DNA of 59,643 nucleotides from Bacteroidota bacterium (lineage in GTDB: Bacteria > Bacteroidota > Bacteroidia > JAADEI01). The notes beneath the pieces were generated by a model. That model had not been told where the DNA came from and did not search any database. It saw only the letters and a list, made by a program, of their open reading frames with translations. The stretch is from the NCBI GenBank assembly GCA_026992635.1, contig JALWYU010000048.1, forward strand, positions 1 to 59,643, in the 5' to 3' direction. Position numbers and translations under genes: made by a program. Numbering within the stretch: the first letter of the stretch is position 1; each line of letters starts with the position of its first letter. Shown here piece by piece: positions 27,087-36,859 of the stretch.

Positions 27087-28586
27087 TCATGGTGGGCAGA
27101 ACTGCCACCAGTCGCGAATGTATGTGGAACAATTGGTTCCAAATCCACCGAACAATCCCAAACCAGGGACATAGGCAAGTGGTAGATTGTTTCGGGGTCC
27201 GCCAGGGAAGGCGTTTAGTGGAACCCATTGTCCTCCTATCACGTCGTAGTAGTAGTACTGACTTGTGCAGATGCAGCAGCAGGGGGTCAAGCCACCTGTT
27301 ACAAGGATTTTTCCTGAGGGCAATGCCACTGCCCAGCTGTCATACTGGTTTACAGGGTAATTGGGCAGTTGTGTCCAGGTCCCGGTAGATAAGTCGTAGC
27401 TGTAGAAATCGGAGGAGCAGGTTCCGGATTGTGTTCGTCCCGTGCCCATGTATAATTTTCCGTTCCAGTAAGCAATGAAAGGCATTTCCCGTCCCCCACC
27501 AGGGTATACAGCCAGGAAACTCCAGGTATTGGTAATCGGGTTGTAGCGCCAGACCGTGTCAGAACGCACGCCATTTGCCAGCAACCCACCAAAGATATAC
27601 CCGTATCTGCCGTCGGATGTGCCGGCTGCGCCCTGGCGCCCGGCGGGCAGAGGCGCCACTGCCTGCCACTGATCGGTCGCGGGAATATACCGGTAAACCG
27701 CACTGTAATAAGTTCCACATCCGTATCCGCCACCCCCAACGTAAATGGTGTCATTGATGACGAATGCAAATGGAATTCCCCCGCCTACGTCGGCAGGCAT
27801 ACTGGCTTTCTGCGTCCAGATACCTGTGCATGGGTCCCACTCCCACCAGTCCTTGTAGCAATTTGACCCCACATCCCCTGCTCCAAAGTATACTTTACCC
27901 CCTGCAGCGGCGATGATCTGGTTATTGCGTCCGGCAATAGAATAGGGGGGAGAGGGCAGCTGAGTCCAGCTGTTGGGCAGAGCATCGTCGCAGTAATCGG
28001 GTCCAAGGGTCTTGACTGCTACAACATTGGATTCCAGCAGGCTACCGCAGGGAGTTTGAGCCTTGACGCGATAATAGTACCAGGTATTGCATTGAAGCCC
28101 TGTAACGGTGTAGTGAGTGGCGGTATCTACATTGAAGTTTTGGTATCCGGGCACATAGTTTGTGAAAGTGGGGTCGGTTGCGACATCCAGCAGGTACGTA
28201 GAGCCGGGAGGTGCGCCTATCCAGTTGGCGTCAAAGGAAGTAGCTGTGATGTGGGTTGCAGGAAGTGCCTGGAAGAAGGGTGCTGAGCCTGTGGAGGCGG
28301 TTGCCACAACACGCCATGTACCTGTTGCTGTATCCCAGTACTCATACCATTGGCAATCCACATTGAAGATCAGTAAGGAATGAGCGGGTACAGCGATTGC
28401 GTTGCGCTGTTGGGTGGTGAGACGTGGGATCAGGATTCCCTTAGAGGTATCCCATATTTCCAGGCGTGCGGAGGGATGGGGACCAGTGGTGCCAATGCCT
28501 ACATTTTGGGCAAACAAGTGGTCAGAACAAAGCAGAATCATAACAACACTTTTGAAGAATGCCGAGACAGAGGGAGTGCGTTGCAT
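27087..28586 (-). CDS. Secreted Kelch-repeat beta-propeller protein with N-terminal NVGIGT-type module and a fibronectin III-like domain
   Basis: Signal peptide, NVGIGTTGPHPSARLEIWDTSKGILIPRLTTQQRNAIA, then Kelch-like blades; start placed at the MQRTPSV Met (28586); track ORF begins at 28640. Confidence 0.7.
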   Translation of the reverse strand: MQRTPSVSAFFKSVVMILLCSDHLFAQNVGIGTTGPHPSARLEIWDTSKGILIPRLTTQQRNAIAVPAHSLLIFNVDCQWYEYWDTATGTWRVVATASTGSAPFFQALPATHITATSFDANWIGAPPGSTYLLDVATDPTFTNYVPGYQNFNVDTATHYTVTGLQCNTWYYYRVKAQTPCGSLLESNVVAVKTLGPDYCDDALPNSWTQLPSPPYSIAGRNNQIIAAAGGKVYFGAGDVGSNCYKDWWEWDPCTGIWTQKASMPADVGGGIPFAFVINDTIYVGGGGYGCGTYYSAVYRYIPATDQWQAVAPLPAGRQGAAGTSDGRYGYIFGGLLANGVRSDTVWRYNPITNTWSFLAVYPGGGREMPFIAYWNGKLYMGTGRTQSGTCSSDFYSYDLSTGTWTQLPNYPVNQYDSWAVALPSGKILVTGGLTPCCCICTSQYYYYDVIGGQWVPLNAFPGGPRNNLPLAYVPGLGLFGGFGTNCSTYIRDWWQFCPP

Positions 28587-29160
28587 GGTTGATGGATTTG
28601 GGAGGTAGGGAATGATGATGAGTATACGGAGGTGGTTCAATCAGGCGGTCGTCATCAGCTAAGTTATATGGTTTCGGTGTGAAGTGCGGAAATTGGGCGG
28701 CGAAGGTTTTCAAAAAAGAAGCCACTTTATGTGTGATTTTGGTTTGTAATTATCTGGTTTTCAGTTATTTTTTGTGCTATGTTGTTTTCAGATTGGATAG
28801 GGGCGTTATGGCGAGTCAGATTCTGGCATTTAGGATTTTGCAATGGTGCATGTGGTTGTTTCGGTTGAGGTGAGGGTAATGGTTGAAGCATTGTTTGTCG
28901 GAATACGGTCTGCTGGAAGTGATCATAGCCAGAAAATGAAGGGCAAGCAGGTGCAAAGAAATGTGCCATCTGGCAGAGATACCGGATAATTTGGGGAAGA
29001 GAGAAACAGACTGTAAGCGCTGGGCGTCTGACTTAGGGTAGTGTTATCTCTTAATGAGAGGAAGGCGAATTTGGGGAACTTTTTCCGCCCCGGAAACCGT
29101 TATATCGTGAAAAGTTTCCTACGTTTCCAAAGTTTCCCGGACACGCCAAAACCAGAACCA

Positions 29161-29754
29161 ATGCGAGAAAAAATCCTTCAAGCAGCCGAAGACCTCTTTC
29201 TCCGCCATGGCGTCATCGCCGTCAGTATGGACGACATCGCGCGCGAACTGGGCATCAGCAAAAAGACCCTCTACAAAGTGTTTCCCTCTAAGGAAGAACT
29301 GGTTCGGGAAGCCGTCGCACGTCGCTTCCAGCGAATCGTCACCGCCATTGAGCAGTTCAAAGCAGAAAGCACTTCACCCGTGGAAGAACTGGCAAAGATT
29401 CAGGGATTGATGTTTGAAAACCTCAAATACCAGAAGGAATCGCCCATCTATCAGTTAAAGCGGGCGTTCCCGGAAATTGCCCAGTGGCTGCTCTCGCATA
29501 TGCGGGACTACATCATCAGTTATCTGCGCGATAATATTGAGCGGGGCAAGCAGGCAGGCTTGTACAAATCCGAGATTGACGCTGAGTTTGCCAGCCGACT
29601 GTTCTATGCCGCCCTGGTGGGTTCTACCGAACCAGACATTTTTCCCACGGACCAGTACCCCTCGGCACAGGTGTCCCAAAAAATCCTGGAACTGTTCATG
29701 CAGGCATTGCTCACGGAAAAAGGCAAACGGATATGGCAAGAAGTACGTGGCTAA
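29161..29754 (+). CDS. TetR/AcrR family transcriptional regulator
   Basis: MREKILQAAEDLFLRHGVIAVSMDDIARELGISKKTLYKVFPSKEELV helix-turn-helix; start at ATG 29161 (track ORF 29041). Confidence 0.88.
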   Translation: MREKILQAAEDLFLRHGVIAVSMDDIARELGISKKTLYKVFPSKEELVREAVARRFQRIVTAIEQFKAESTSPVEELAKIQGLMFENLKYQKESPIYQLKRAFPEIAQWLLSHMRDYIISYLRDNIERGKQAGLYKSEIDAEFASRLFYAALVGSTEPDIFPTDQYPSAQVSQKILELFMQALLTEKGKRIWQEVRG

Positions 29755-31055
29755 TTGGCTGGATAGCTGGATTCCTCGCCTGGGCACAGCCCCAATCCCA
29801 AACCCTGACATTAAACCAGGCAATCCAGATCGCCCAACAGCAGAACATCCAGGCGGTCGCTGCCCGAACACGCGTCCTGCAAGCCAGAAAGAAAGTGTGG
29901 GAAACCACCGCCATCGGCTTACCGCAGATCCAGCTAACGGGCAACTACCAGTACTTTATTGACCTGCCCGTGACGCCCGTGCCCGCCCGAATCTTTAACC
30001 CATTAGTGCCCGAAGACCAGTACCTCTACCTGAAGTTCGGGCAGGACCAGAAGATGGAATTTGGCATCCGCGTAACCCAGCTCATCTTCAGTGGCAGCTA
30101 CATCGTGGGTATTCAGTCGGCAAGGACCTATCAGCAAATCAGCAAGCTGGCAGAAGAAAAGACCTATCAGGAGCTGCGCAAAGCCGTGGTACAGGCGTAT
30201 GTGAACCTGGCACTCGTGGGAGCCATGCTCAGTGTGGTGGACAGCCAGCTGGCAACCGGCAAACAACAGCTCAATGAACTGCAATACATGCATCAGGAAG
30301 GACTGGTAGATAGCCTGACGGTCGCCCAATTGGCGTCCCAGGTAAGGCTGCTGGAAATAGAGCGCGAGAACCTGGTTCGGCAACGGCAGGTGGCTGCACA
30401 GATGCTCAACGTTTTACTGGGCAGAAGTCCAGACGAACCGGTCCAGATTCTGTACTCGCTGGAAGCACTGGTAGAACCCCGCATAGACACCGCCTTCAAC
30501 CCACAGCAGCACATTGACTACCGCATAGCGCTCAACCAGGTCCGGGCGCAAAAACTGCAGGTCCGCTACGTACAATCGCAGGCATTACCCACCATCTCTG
30601 CCTTCTGGATGGGTAGCAAGTATGCCTACAGCGGGAAGACTTTTGACTTCTTTGACTCGGGCAAGGAGTGGCAGTGGCAGAGTCTGGTGGGCGTCCAGGT
30701 GAATTTCCCCATCTTCACCAGTGGACGGCGCCACGCCCAGTACCAGCAAGCATTGCTGGACTACCGCCTCAGCCAGCTTAAAGCAGAGCATACGCTTCGC
30801 CAGTTGCGCGCGCAATTCAACAAGACTTACGCCGACTACGTCCACGCCTACGAAAAATGGCTGTGGAGCCAGCAGGAAGTCCAGCTGGCAGAAGAGCGGC
30901 TCCGCCAGGCATACGAAAAACTCAAGGTGGGCGAAGGCTCCTCCACCGATTTCCTGCTGGCACGCCAGGACCTCTACCGGGCTCAGCAAACCTATCTGCA
31001 AAACCTTGCCCAGCTGGTCATCCTGCAGGAAACGCTCAAAACCATGATGCAATGA
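29733..31055 (+). CDS. TolC family outer-membrane efflux protein
   Basis: Signal peptide; LTLNQAIQIAQQQNIQAVAARTRVLQARKKVWETTAIGLPQIQLTGNYQY; C-terminal second OEP repeat. Confidence 0.88.
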   Translation: MARSTWLIGWIAGFLAWAQPQSQTLTLNQAIQIAQQQNIQAVAARTRVLQARKKVWETTAIGLPQIQLTGNYQYFIDLPVTPVPARIFNPLVPEDQYLYLKFGQDQKMEFGIRVTQLIFSGSYIVGIQSARTYQQISKLAEEKTYQELRKAVVQAYVNLALVGAMLSVVDSQLATGKQQLNELQYMHQEGLVDSLTVAQLASQVRLLEIERENLVRQRQVAAQMLNVLLGRSPDEPVQILYSLEALVEPRIDTAFNPQQHIDYRIALNQVRAQKLQVRYVQSQALPTISAFWMGSKYAYSGKTFDFFDSGKEWQWQSLVGVQVNFPIFTSGRRHAQYQQALLDYRLSQLKAEHTLRQLRAQFNKTYADYVHAYEKWLWSQQEVQLAEERLRQAYEKLKVGEGSSTDFLLARQDLYRAQQTYLQNLAQLVILQETLKTMMQ

Positions 31056-31645
31056 AGGGAAACGAGCCTTACCTGTGCATCCTTCCAGTTTATGCCACTG
31101 TGTGGTCGGGTGGGTTGCCAGACTCGCAGCCAGATGAGAGTATATGCAGCACTTTTCAGGATACTGGAGCCGGGGGTCTACTGACCAGAAGCGTTTCAGG
31201 AGTGGCTGGACTGAGGTGTCGCAGGATAATCTTTCTGGCTGGATGCGTCAGAGGGCAGTTGCACAGGGATGAGTGTACTTCGGGTTCAACGGCTCCCATC
31301 TCCGTCACCAGGTCCATGCGTGTACGTGATAGGAACGGGCTGGGTCACCGCCACAGGATTCTGGAGGTGTTCCGTGGAAGTGGGTTTGTGCTCAAATCTA
31401 CAGCGATGGTGATACGTGGGGTGATTTTGGGAGTGATTGAGTTCATGGTTGCTGGACTTGTTTCAGGTTTGGGGTATTCAGGCGGGTGGACGGGCTTTGG
31501 AAGCCCAGGTAACAGTGTGGTTCTGTTTTTTCTGGCTGTAGTTTTAGCGGTCCTGGTGTCTGGATGCTCCAGTCTGGAAGCCACACTGCGAATCAGCCGC
31601 TTTGCAGGCGGCACCGTCATTTCGCTTGAAGGCGGCATGGTGTGA
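31052..31645 (+). CDS. Hypothetical protein between tolC and hlyD, possible membrane segments at C-terminus
   Basis: ORF in the 30857 frame with ATG overlapping the tolC stop (ATGA); hydrophobic VVLFFLAVVLAVLVSGCSS near the C-terminus; no recognisable family. Confidence 0.3.
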   Translation: MKGNEPYLCILPVYATVWSGGLPDSQPDESICSTFQDTGAGGLLTRSVSGVAGLRCRRIIFLAGCVRGQLHRDECTSGSTAPISVTRSMRVRDRNGLGHRHRILEVFRGSGFVLKSTAMVIRGVILGVIEFMVAGLVSGLGYSGGWTGFGSPGNSVVLFFLAVVLAVLVSGCSSLEATLRISRFAGGTVISLEGGMV

Positions 31646-31679
31646 TGGAGGCGTGCAGGATGAAAAAATTCAGGTTGCA

Positions 31680-32744
31680 ATGAAGGTGTTGCGCCTTGTT
31701 CTGGCTGTAGCGGTGGCAGTCCTGGTGGCTGGGTGCTCCTCACATAAGTCGCACGACAGGTCAGATACTTCGCAGGCGGAGACTGTCCTGCCGCTCATTA
31801 AGCCCATTCGCGTGGCACCGCAACCCTTTGACTACTACGTGGTGGGCACAGGTCAGGTCACCACCGATAAAGCCGTCCAGATCTTTCCGGAAATTGGCGG
31901 CAGGATTCTGCGGGTCTATGTCCGTGAAGGCGACTTCGTGCGGGAAGGCACGCCTCTGGTCAAACTGGATGATCAGCCCCTGCGCGACCAGCTCCAGCAG
32001 GTGCAGGCACAATACGACCTGGCAAAAGCCCACTACGAAAAAGTGGAGCGACTCTGGCAAAAGGGTATCGGAAGCGAAATCCAGTATCTGGAAGCCAGAA
32101 CACGAAAAGAAGCCCTGGAAGCCCAACTCAACCTGCTCAGGAACCAGCTGGCAAGAACGGTGGTAAAAGCACCTTTTTCAGGCTACGTCCACCGTGTCTT
32201 TGCACGGGAAGGCGAGCTGGGTGCCCCGCAAAAGCCACTGGTGACGTTGGTGGGCAACGGTTCCATCTATGTGGACGTTTATGTGGCAGAACGCTTTGTA
32301 AAAGACATTCGGCGCGGGCAGAAAGCACTGCTGGACTATTCCGCCATTGACTGCCAGGAGACGGGCACCGTGCTGTATGTGGGTCCGTACATAGACCCGC
32401 GCACGCGAATGGGCTTCGTGCGGATTCGCCGAACCGAAAAACACTGTCCTGTAGTGCCCAATATGAGTGTTTATGCCCGCATCATCACACGCCACTACGA
32501 TTCAGCACTGGTGGTCCCGCTCTATTCCGTGATTGAAGATGCGGCAGGCAATCCCATGGTGCTGGTTCTCAAGCCCACTGACACCCAGGATACCTACGTA
32601 CTGGAGAGCCGGTCCGTAACCCCCGATGTGGTAACCGAAGAAGCCCTGGTGGTCAGAGAAGGCATTCAGCCGGGCGAGTTGATTACGGGCAGAGAAACAC
32701 GTGCCCTGACGCCCGGTCAAACCGTCCGTATAGAAAAAAATTAA
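31680..32744 (+). CDS. Efflux RND transporter periplasmic adaptor (HlyD/MFP family)
   Basis: Lipobox MKVLRLVLAVAVAVLVAGCSS; PEIGGRILRVYVREGDFVREGTPLVKLDDQPLRDQLQQ; start at ATG 31680 (track ORF 31602). Confidence 0.88.
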   Translation: MKVLRLVLAVAVAVLVAGCSSHKSHDRSDTSQAETVLPLIKPIRVAPQPFDYYVVGTGQVTTDKAVQIFPEIGGRILRVYVREGDFVREGTPLVKLDDQPLRDQLQQVQAQYDLAKAHYEKVERLWQKGIGSEIQYLEARTRKEALEAQLNLLRNQLARTVVKAPFSGYVHRVFAREGELGAPQKPLVTLVGNGSIYVDVYVAERFVKDIRRGQKALLDYSAIDCQETGTVLYVGPYIDPRTRMGFVRIRRTEKHCPVVPNMSVYARIITRHYDSALVVPLYSVIEDAAGNPMVLVLKPTDTQDTYVLESRSVTPDVVTEEALVVREGIQPGELITGRETRALTPGQTVRIEKN

Positions 32745-32751
32745 CCTTACG

Positions 32752-35700
32752 ATGACAGAAAAGGCAAAGGCATTATTACGGGAATTCGGACTGACGACCT
32801 GGGCACTCAAGCATGCCAAGGTCGTGGTACTTATGACCTGGTTTGCGCTCATTGCAGGTTTCTGGCTTTATCAGACCCTGCCCAGAGAGAGCTTTCCCGA
32901 TGTATCCTTCCCGGAAGTGTATGTAACCGTGCAGTATCCAGGTTTTACGCCCGAAGATATTGAGCGCATGATCACCCGCAAAGTAGAAAAAGAACTCAAA
33001 AAAATCCAGGGTATCAAAGAAGTGCGCAGTGTGGTCAAGACGGGCGTCTCCATGACCGTCGCCAAGTTCTCCTACGACTATGACATGGACGATGCCTATG
33101 ACCGCGTCAAGGAAAAGGTGGATGAGCTCTATGGCAGTGGTGAGTTGCCCGCCGACCTACCACGCCGTCCCACTGTGATGAAGCTGGACATCTCGGAAGT
33201 GCGTCCTGCCATGCAGGTAAACCTGTTTGGCGACCACGACCCGGCACAGCTGCGCCAGTGGGCGGAAGACCTCAAAGACCGCATTGAAGTGCTCAAAGAA
33301 GTTAGCTCGGTGGACATCGTCGGTGTAGAAGACCGAGAAGTGGCGGTGCTGGTGGATGTGGCTGCGCTTGCCGCCCACCACATTCCCATCATGCAGGTGG
33401 TTCAGGCGATTCGCAACGCCAACTATGCGGTGTCGGCAGGACTGATGCGTAACAACGGGGTCGTATTACCGTTGCGTGTGGCAGGCGACGTGCAGTCACT
33501 CCAGGAACTGGAAAACATTGTCGTGCGCCAGACGCCCCAAGGCGTCATCCGCCTGAAAGATATAGCACAGGTGCGCTTCCAGCTGGAAGAACCCGAGAGC
33601 TTCGCACGCCTCTATGGCAAGCCCGTGGTGATGCTGGTGGTGAAGAAACGAAAAGGTGCCAACCAGATTGAACTCTCCAGAAAAATCAGGGCGCTGATCC
33701 AGGAATTCCGGTCCAGCCTGCCCGAAGACGTCAATATCACCATTGCAGGCGACCAGTCTGAACACACCCTCCATCAAATCTCCAACCTTGAGAACAACAT
33801 CATTGCGGGACTCATCCTGGTACTGCTCATCATGACGCTCTTCATGGGCTTTCGCAACGCCATCTATGTGGCGCTGGCGATTCCCTTCTCCATGCTCATT
33901 GCCTTCATCGTGCTGTACGTGTCGGACATTACGCTGAACACGCCAGTGCTGTTTGCTTTAGTGCTCGCACTGGGTATGCTGGTGGACAATGGTATCGTCA
34001 TCGTGGAGAACGTGTTGAAATACCGTGAGCAGGGTTACGACCTGTTTTCTGCCGTGCGCTATGGCGTGGGCGAAGTGGCAGTGCCCATCATTACTTCCAC
34101 GGCGACGACCGTGGCGGCGTTCATCCCCCTGGCATTCTGGCCCGGACTCGTGGGCAAATTCCTGTACTACCTGCCCATTACGCTGATTGCCGTGCTGGCA
34201 GGTTCACTGCTGGTGGCGCTGGTGGTCAACCCCGTCTTTATTGCCCGCTATTCCGGACTTCAGGACAAACTGGGCATGAACAGGGTGAATCACACAGTCC
34301 GGTGGGTGTTCTGGACAGTGCTCTCTGTGCTGGGGCTGACAGGCATTGGGCTGTACGTAGCGGGCAAGCTACCCGTTCCAGACTACCTTTTGCCTTTAGC
34401 TATCCTGCTGGTGGTGATCAGCATCTCCGTGATGCTCTACCGGTGGCAACTGCACAAAGTGGTGGATTGGTTTCAGAACCGGGCGCTCACCTGGCTGGAA
34501 GACCGCTATGCCATCACGTTGGCAAAATTGCTCACCACGAAAGGGGCGCTGGGCATCGTGGCAATGGCTGTCATATTACTGGTGCTGGGCGCTGCCGGAA
34601 TCGCGATCCGCAAACCTGTGGTGCACTTCTTTCCGGACGCCGACCCCGACCAGGGCTACGTATTCATTGAGTTGCCCGAAGGAACGGACATCCACATCAC
34701 CGACACCTTCACCCGACAGGTGGCGGAGCGCATCTACACTCTTATCCGGCAAAAGGGTTACGATACGCTGGGCGTTACGTCCGTGATTGAACAGGTGGGC
34801 AAGGGCGCCTTTGACCCCACGAAGGGCATCCAGCCCGGCAGAATGGAAAACCGCGCCAAAATTACCATTGACTTTTCGCTGGACCGCTTCCAGAAGGGTT
34901 TGCTGGCGAAGGACGTCCTCCGCGAAGTGCAGGCGGTGCTTCCGCATCGGGCAGGCGTGGATATCTACCTGGGCAAGCGTGAGCACAAGCCGCCCATGGG
35001 CTATCCCATCAGCCTGGAACTCTACGGCGACGACTACCACCAGCTCTACGCCTTCGCCCGCTACCTCAAACATTATTTTGACTCGCTCCACATCCCGGGG
35101 CTGCTACCCCTCCAGATGGACGTGACACGGCGTACGCCCCGCCTGACCGCACTCATCCAGCGCCAGCTCACCGACATCTACGGACTTTCAGTCCGGGATA
35201 TTGGTCTGACGCTGCGCACCGCCATTTACGGTACCGAAGCTGGCGAACTCCACCTCTATGGCGACGACTATCCCATCAACGTGCGTCTGCAAAAGCCAGA
35301 ACGCTATCAGTTTGGTGCACTGGGACAGCTGCTCGTCCCCACAATGGACCGCCAGCACCTCCTGCCGCTGTCGGCAGTCGTTTCCTTCCAGCACGAAGAA
35401 GACTTCAACGCCATCTATCGCAAAAACCAGAAACGCTACATCCTGCTGTATGCCAACGTGGCTCCCGGCGGATACGGCGCACCACAGATCATCCAGATTA
35501 TGCAAAAGCACCTGCGCGAGCAGATTCGCGTGCCTGCCGGCATCACCTACCGCTTCACTGGCGAGCAGGAAGAAATGAAAAAGAACATTGACTATCTGTC
35601 TAAGGCAATGCTCATTGCCCTGTTCTTGATTCTGATGATCCTCATCCTGGAGTTCAACTCCTATCTGCAGCCGTTTATTATTCTGACGACAGTGGCGCTC

Positions 35701-36183
35701 AGTGCGGTTGGCGTGCTGTGGGGCTGGGCGCTCTCGGGCGCCGACATCGTCATTCTCATGATGATGATTGGCATGATTTCGCTGGCGGGTATTGTGGTCA
35801 ACAACGCCATTGTTCTGGTGGATTATACCAACCTGACTATTCAGCGCCTGCTCAAAGAGCGGAATCAGGCGAAGCCTGACCGGACGCTGGTCCGCGATGC
35901 CCTCGTGCATGCGGGCAGGATGCGCCTGCGCCCCGTCCTGCTTACTGCCATCACCACCATTTTGGGCATGTTCCCCCTTGCTATTGGCTTGAACATAGAC
36001 TTTGTGGGACTGCTCACACGCCTGCAGCCCAGCATCTACCTGGGTGGCTTCAGCTACGCCTTCTGGGGTCCACTGGCACAGACCGTAATCTACGGGCTGT
36101 GTTTTGCCACGGTGTTGACGCTGATGGTAGTCCCGGCACTCTACTATTTGCTGTGGCGGGGCAGGGGGAGTAACCTCTCCTGA
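32752..36183 (+). CDS. RND efflux transporter permease (AcrB family)
   Basis: 1143 aa; LPRESFPDVSFPEVYVTVQYPG, LVLALGMLVDNGIVIVENV, MIGMISLAGIVVNNAIVLVDYTN. Confidence 0.92.
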   Translation: MTEKAKALLREFGLTTWALKHAKVVVLMTWFALIAGFWLYQTLPRESFPDVSFPEVYVTVQYPGFTPEDIERMITRKVEKELKKIQGIKEVRSVVKTGVSMTVAKFSYDYDMDDAYDRVKEKVDELYGSGELPADLPRRPTVMKLDISEVRPAMQVNLFGDHDPAQLRQWAEDLKDRIEVLKEVSSVDIVGVEDREVAVLVDVAALAAHHIPIMQVVQAIRNANYAVSAGLMRNNGVVLPLRVAGDVQSLQELENIVVRQTPQGVIRLKDIAQVRFQLEEPESFARLYGKPVVMLVVKKRKGANQIELSRKIRALIQEFRSSLPEDVNITIAGDQSEHTLHQISNLENNIIAGLILVLLIMTLFMGFRNAIYVALAIPFSMLIAFIVLYVSDITLNTPVLFALVLALGMLVDNGIVIVENVLKYREQGYDLFSAVRYGVGEVAVPIITSTATTVAAFIPLAFWPGLVGKFLYYLPITLIAVLAGSLLVALVVNPVFIARYSGLQDKLGMNRVNHTVRWVFWTVLSVLGLTGIGLYVAGKLPVPDYLLPLAILLVVISISVMLYRWQLHKVVDWFQNRALTWLEDRYAITLAKLLTTKGALGIVAMAVILLVLGAAGIAIRKPVVHFFPDADPDQGYVFIELPEGTDIHITDTFTRQVAERIYTLIRQKGYDTLGVTSVIEQVGKGAFDPTKGIQPGRMENRAKITIDFSLDRFQKGLLAKDVLREVQAVLPHRAGVDIYLGKREHKPPMGYPISLELYGDDYHQLYAFARYLKHYFDSLHIPGLLPLQMDVTRRTPRLTALIQRQLTDIYGLSVRDIGLTLRTAIYGTEAGELHLYGDDYPINVRLQKPERYQFGALGQLLVPTMDRQHLLPLSAVVSFQHEEDFNAIYRKNQKRYILLYANVAPGGYGAPQIIQIMQKHLREQIRVPAGITYRFTGEQEEMKKNIDYLSKAMLIALFLILMILILEFNSYLQPFIILTTVALSAVGVLWGWALSGADIVILMMMIGMISLAGIVVNNAIVLVDYTNLTIQRLLKERNQAKPDRTLVRDALVHAGRMRLRPVLLTAITTILGMFPLAIGLNIDFVGLLTRLQPSIYLGGFSYAFWGPLAQTVIYGLCFATVLTLMVVPALYYLLWRGRGSNLS

Positions 36184-36268
36184 CCCATCATTCCTCCTGG
36201 GCAGAGGAGATTCCCTTTTGCAGCAACTGCTCGCCGCTGGGCAACAATCCAGCCACGTCAGGGAGAAA

Positions 36269-36700
36269 TTTTTCCCGGGTGAGGGACGCGTTTTCCCAAT
36301 TGGAGGGCATTGTTTTCCTACCGATGGGCGTTTTTTCCCAACTGCAGGGCATTGTTTCCCAATTGGAGGGCACATTTTCCCGACCGGAGGGCATCGTTTC
36401 CGGATCGATGGGCGTTTTTTCCGGCTGCGGGGCGTTGTTTCCCGATCGGAGGGCGCATTTTCTCAGCTGTGGGACATTGTTTCCCTGGTGGGGGGGCGCG
36501 TTTTCCCAATTGGAGGGCATTGTTTCCCTACCGATGGGCGTTTTTTCCCGCCCGGAGAGCATGATTCCCAATTGGAAGTGCGATTTTTCCCAGTTAGAGG
36601 GCATCGTTTCCCAATTGATGGGTATTTTTTTCTCGGCTGAAGGGCAATTTCTTTCCTCAGCGGGTGTTTTGTCTTTTTCGGGGAGCAGTTTTTTGAGTTG
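36269..36700. repeat. Degenerate ~21-bp tandem repeat array, consensus about TTTCCC-(palindromic core)-GAGGGCATTG
   Basis: About 17-20 units readable by eye; anchors TTTCC and GGGC recur every ~18-23 bp with variable dyad-symmetric cores between them. Confidence 0.92.
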
Positions 36701-36859
36701 ATGAGTGCCTGTTCCCTCCGGAGTGGGAAAGTTTCCTGGCTTGCAGACATCTTCAGGTGGGAGCACGATGGTTCACGCATCTGGCAGTGTCAATCGTGCA
36801 GGTGGCGTAAGGAACTTCTTCACACGATTCTTGTGTTCAGGCGAGAAAGGGAGTGGTGA

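Noticed and set aside
30857-31051. Upstream part of the 30857-31645 ORF
   Set aside because: Overlaps tolC coding sequence in another frame; only the part after ATG 31052 is worth considering.
35188-36375. 395-aa minus-strand ORF covering the 3' half of the RND permease and part of the repeat array
   Set aside because: Antisense to conserved permease sequence; its heptad start is just another frame of the repeat array.
36269-36700. CRISPR array
   Set aside because: Units are ~21 bp, degenerate and contiguous; no near-identical repeats separated by unique 25-40 bp spacers and no cas genes.
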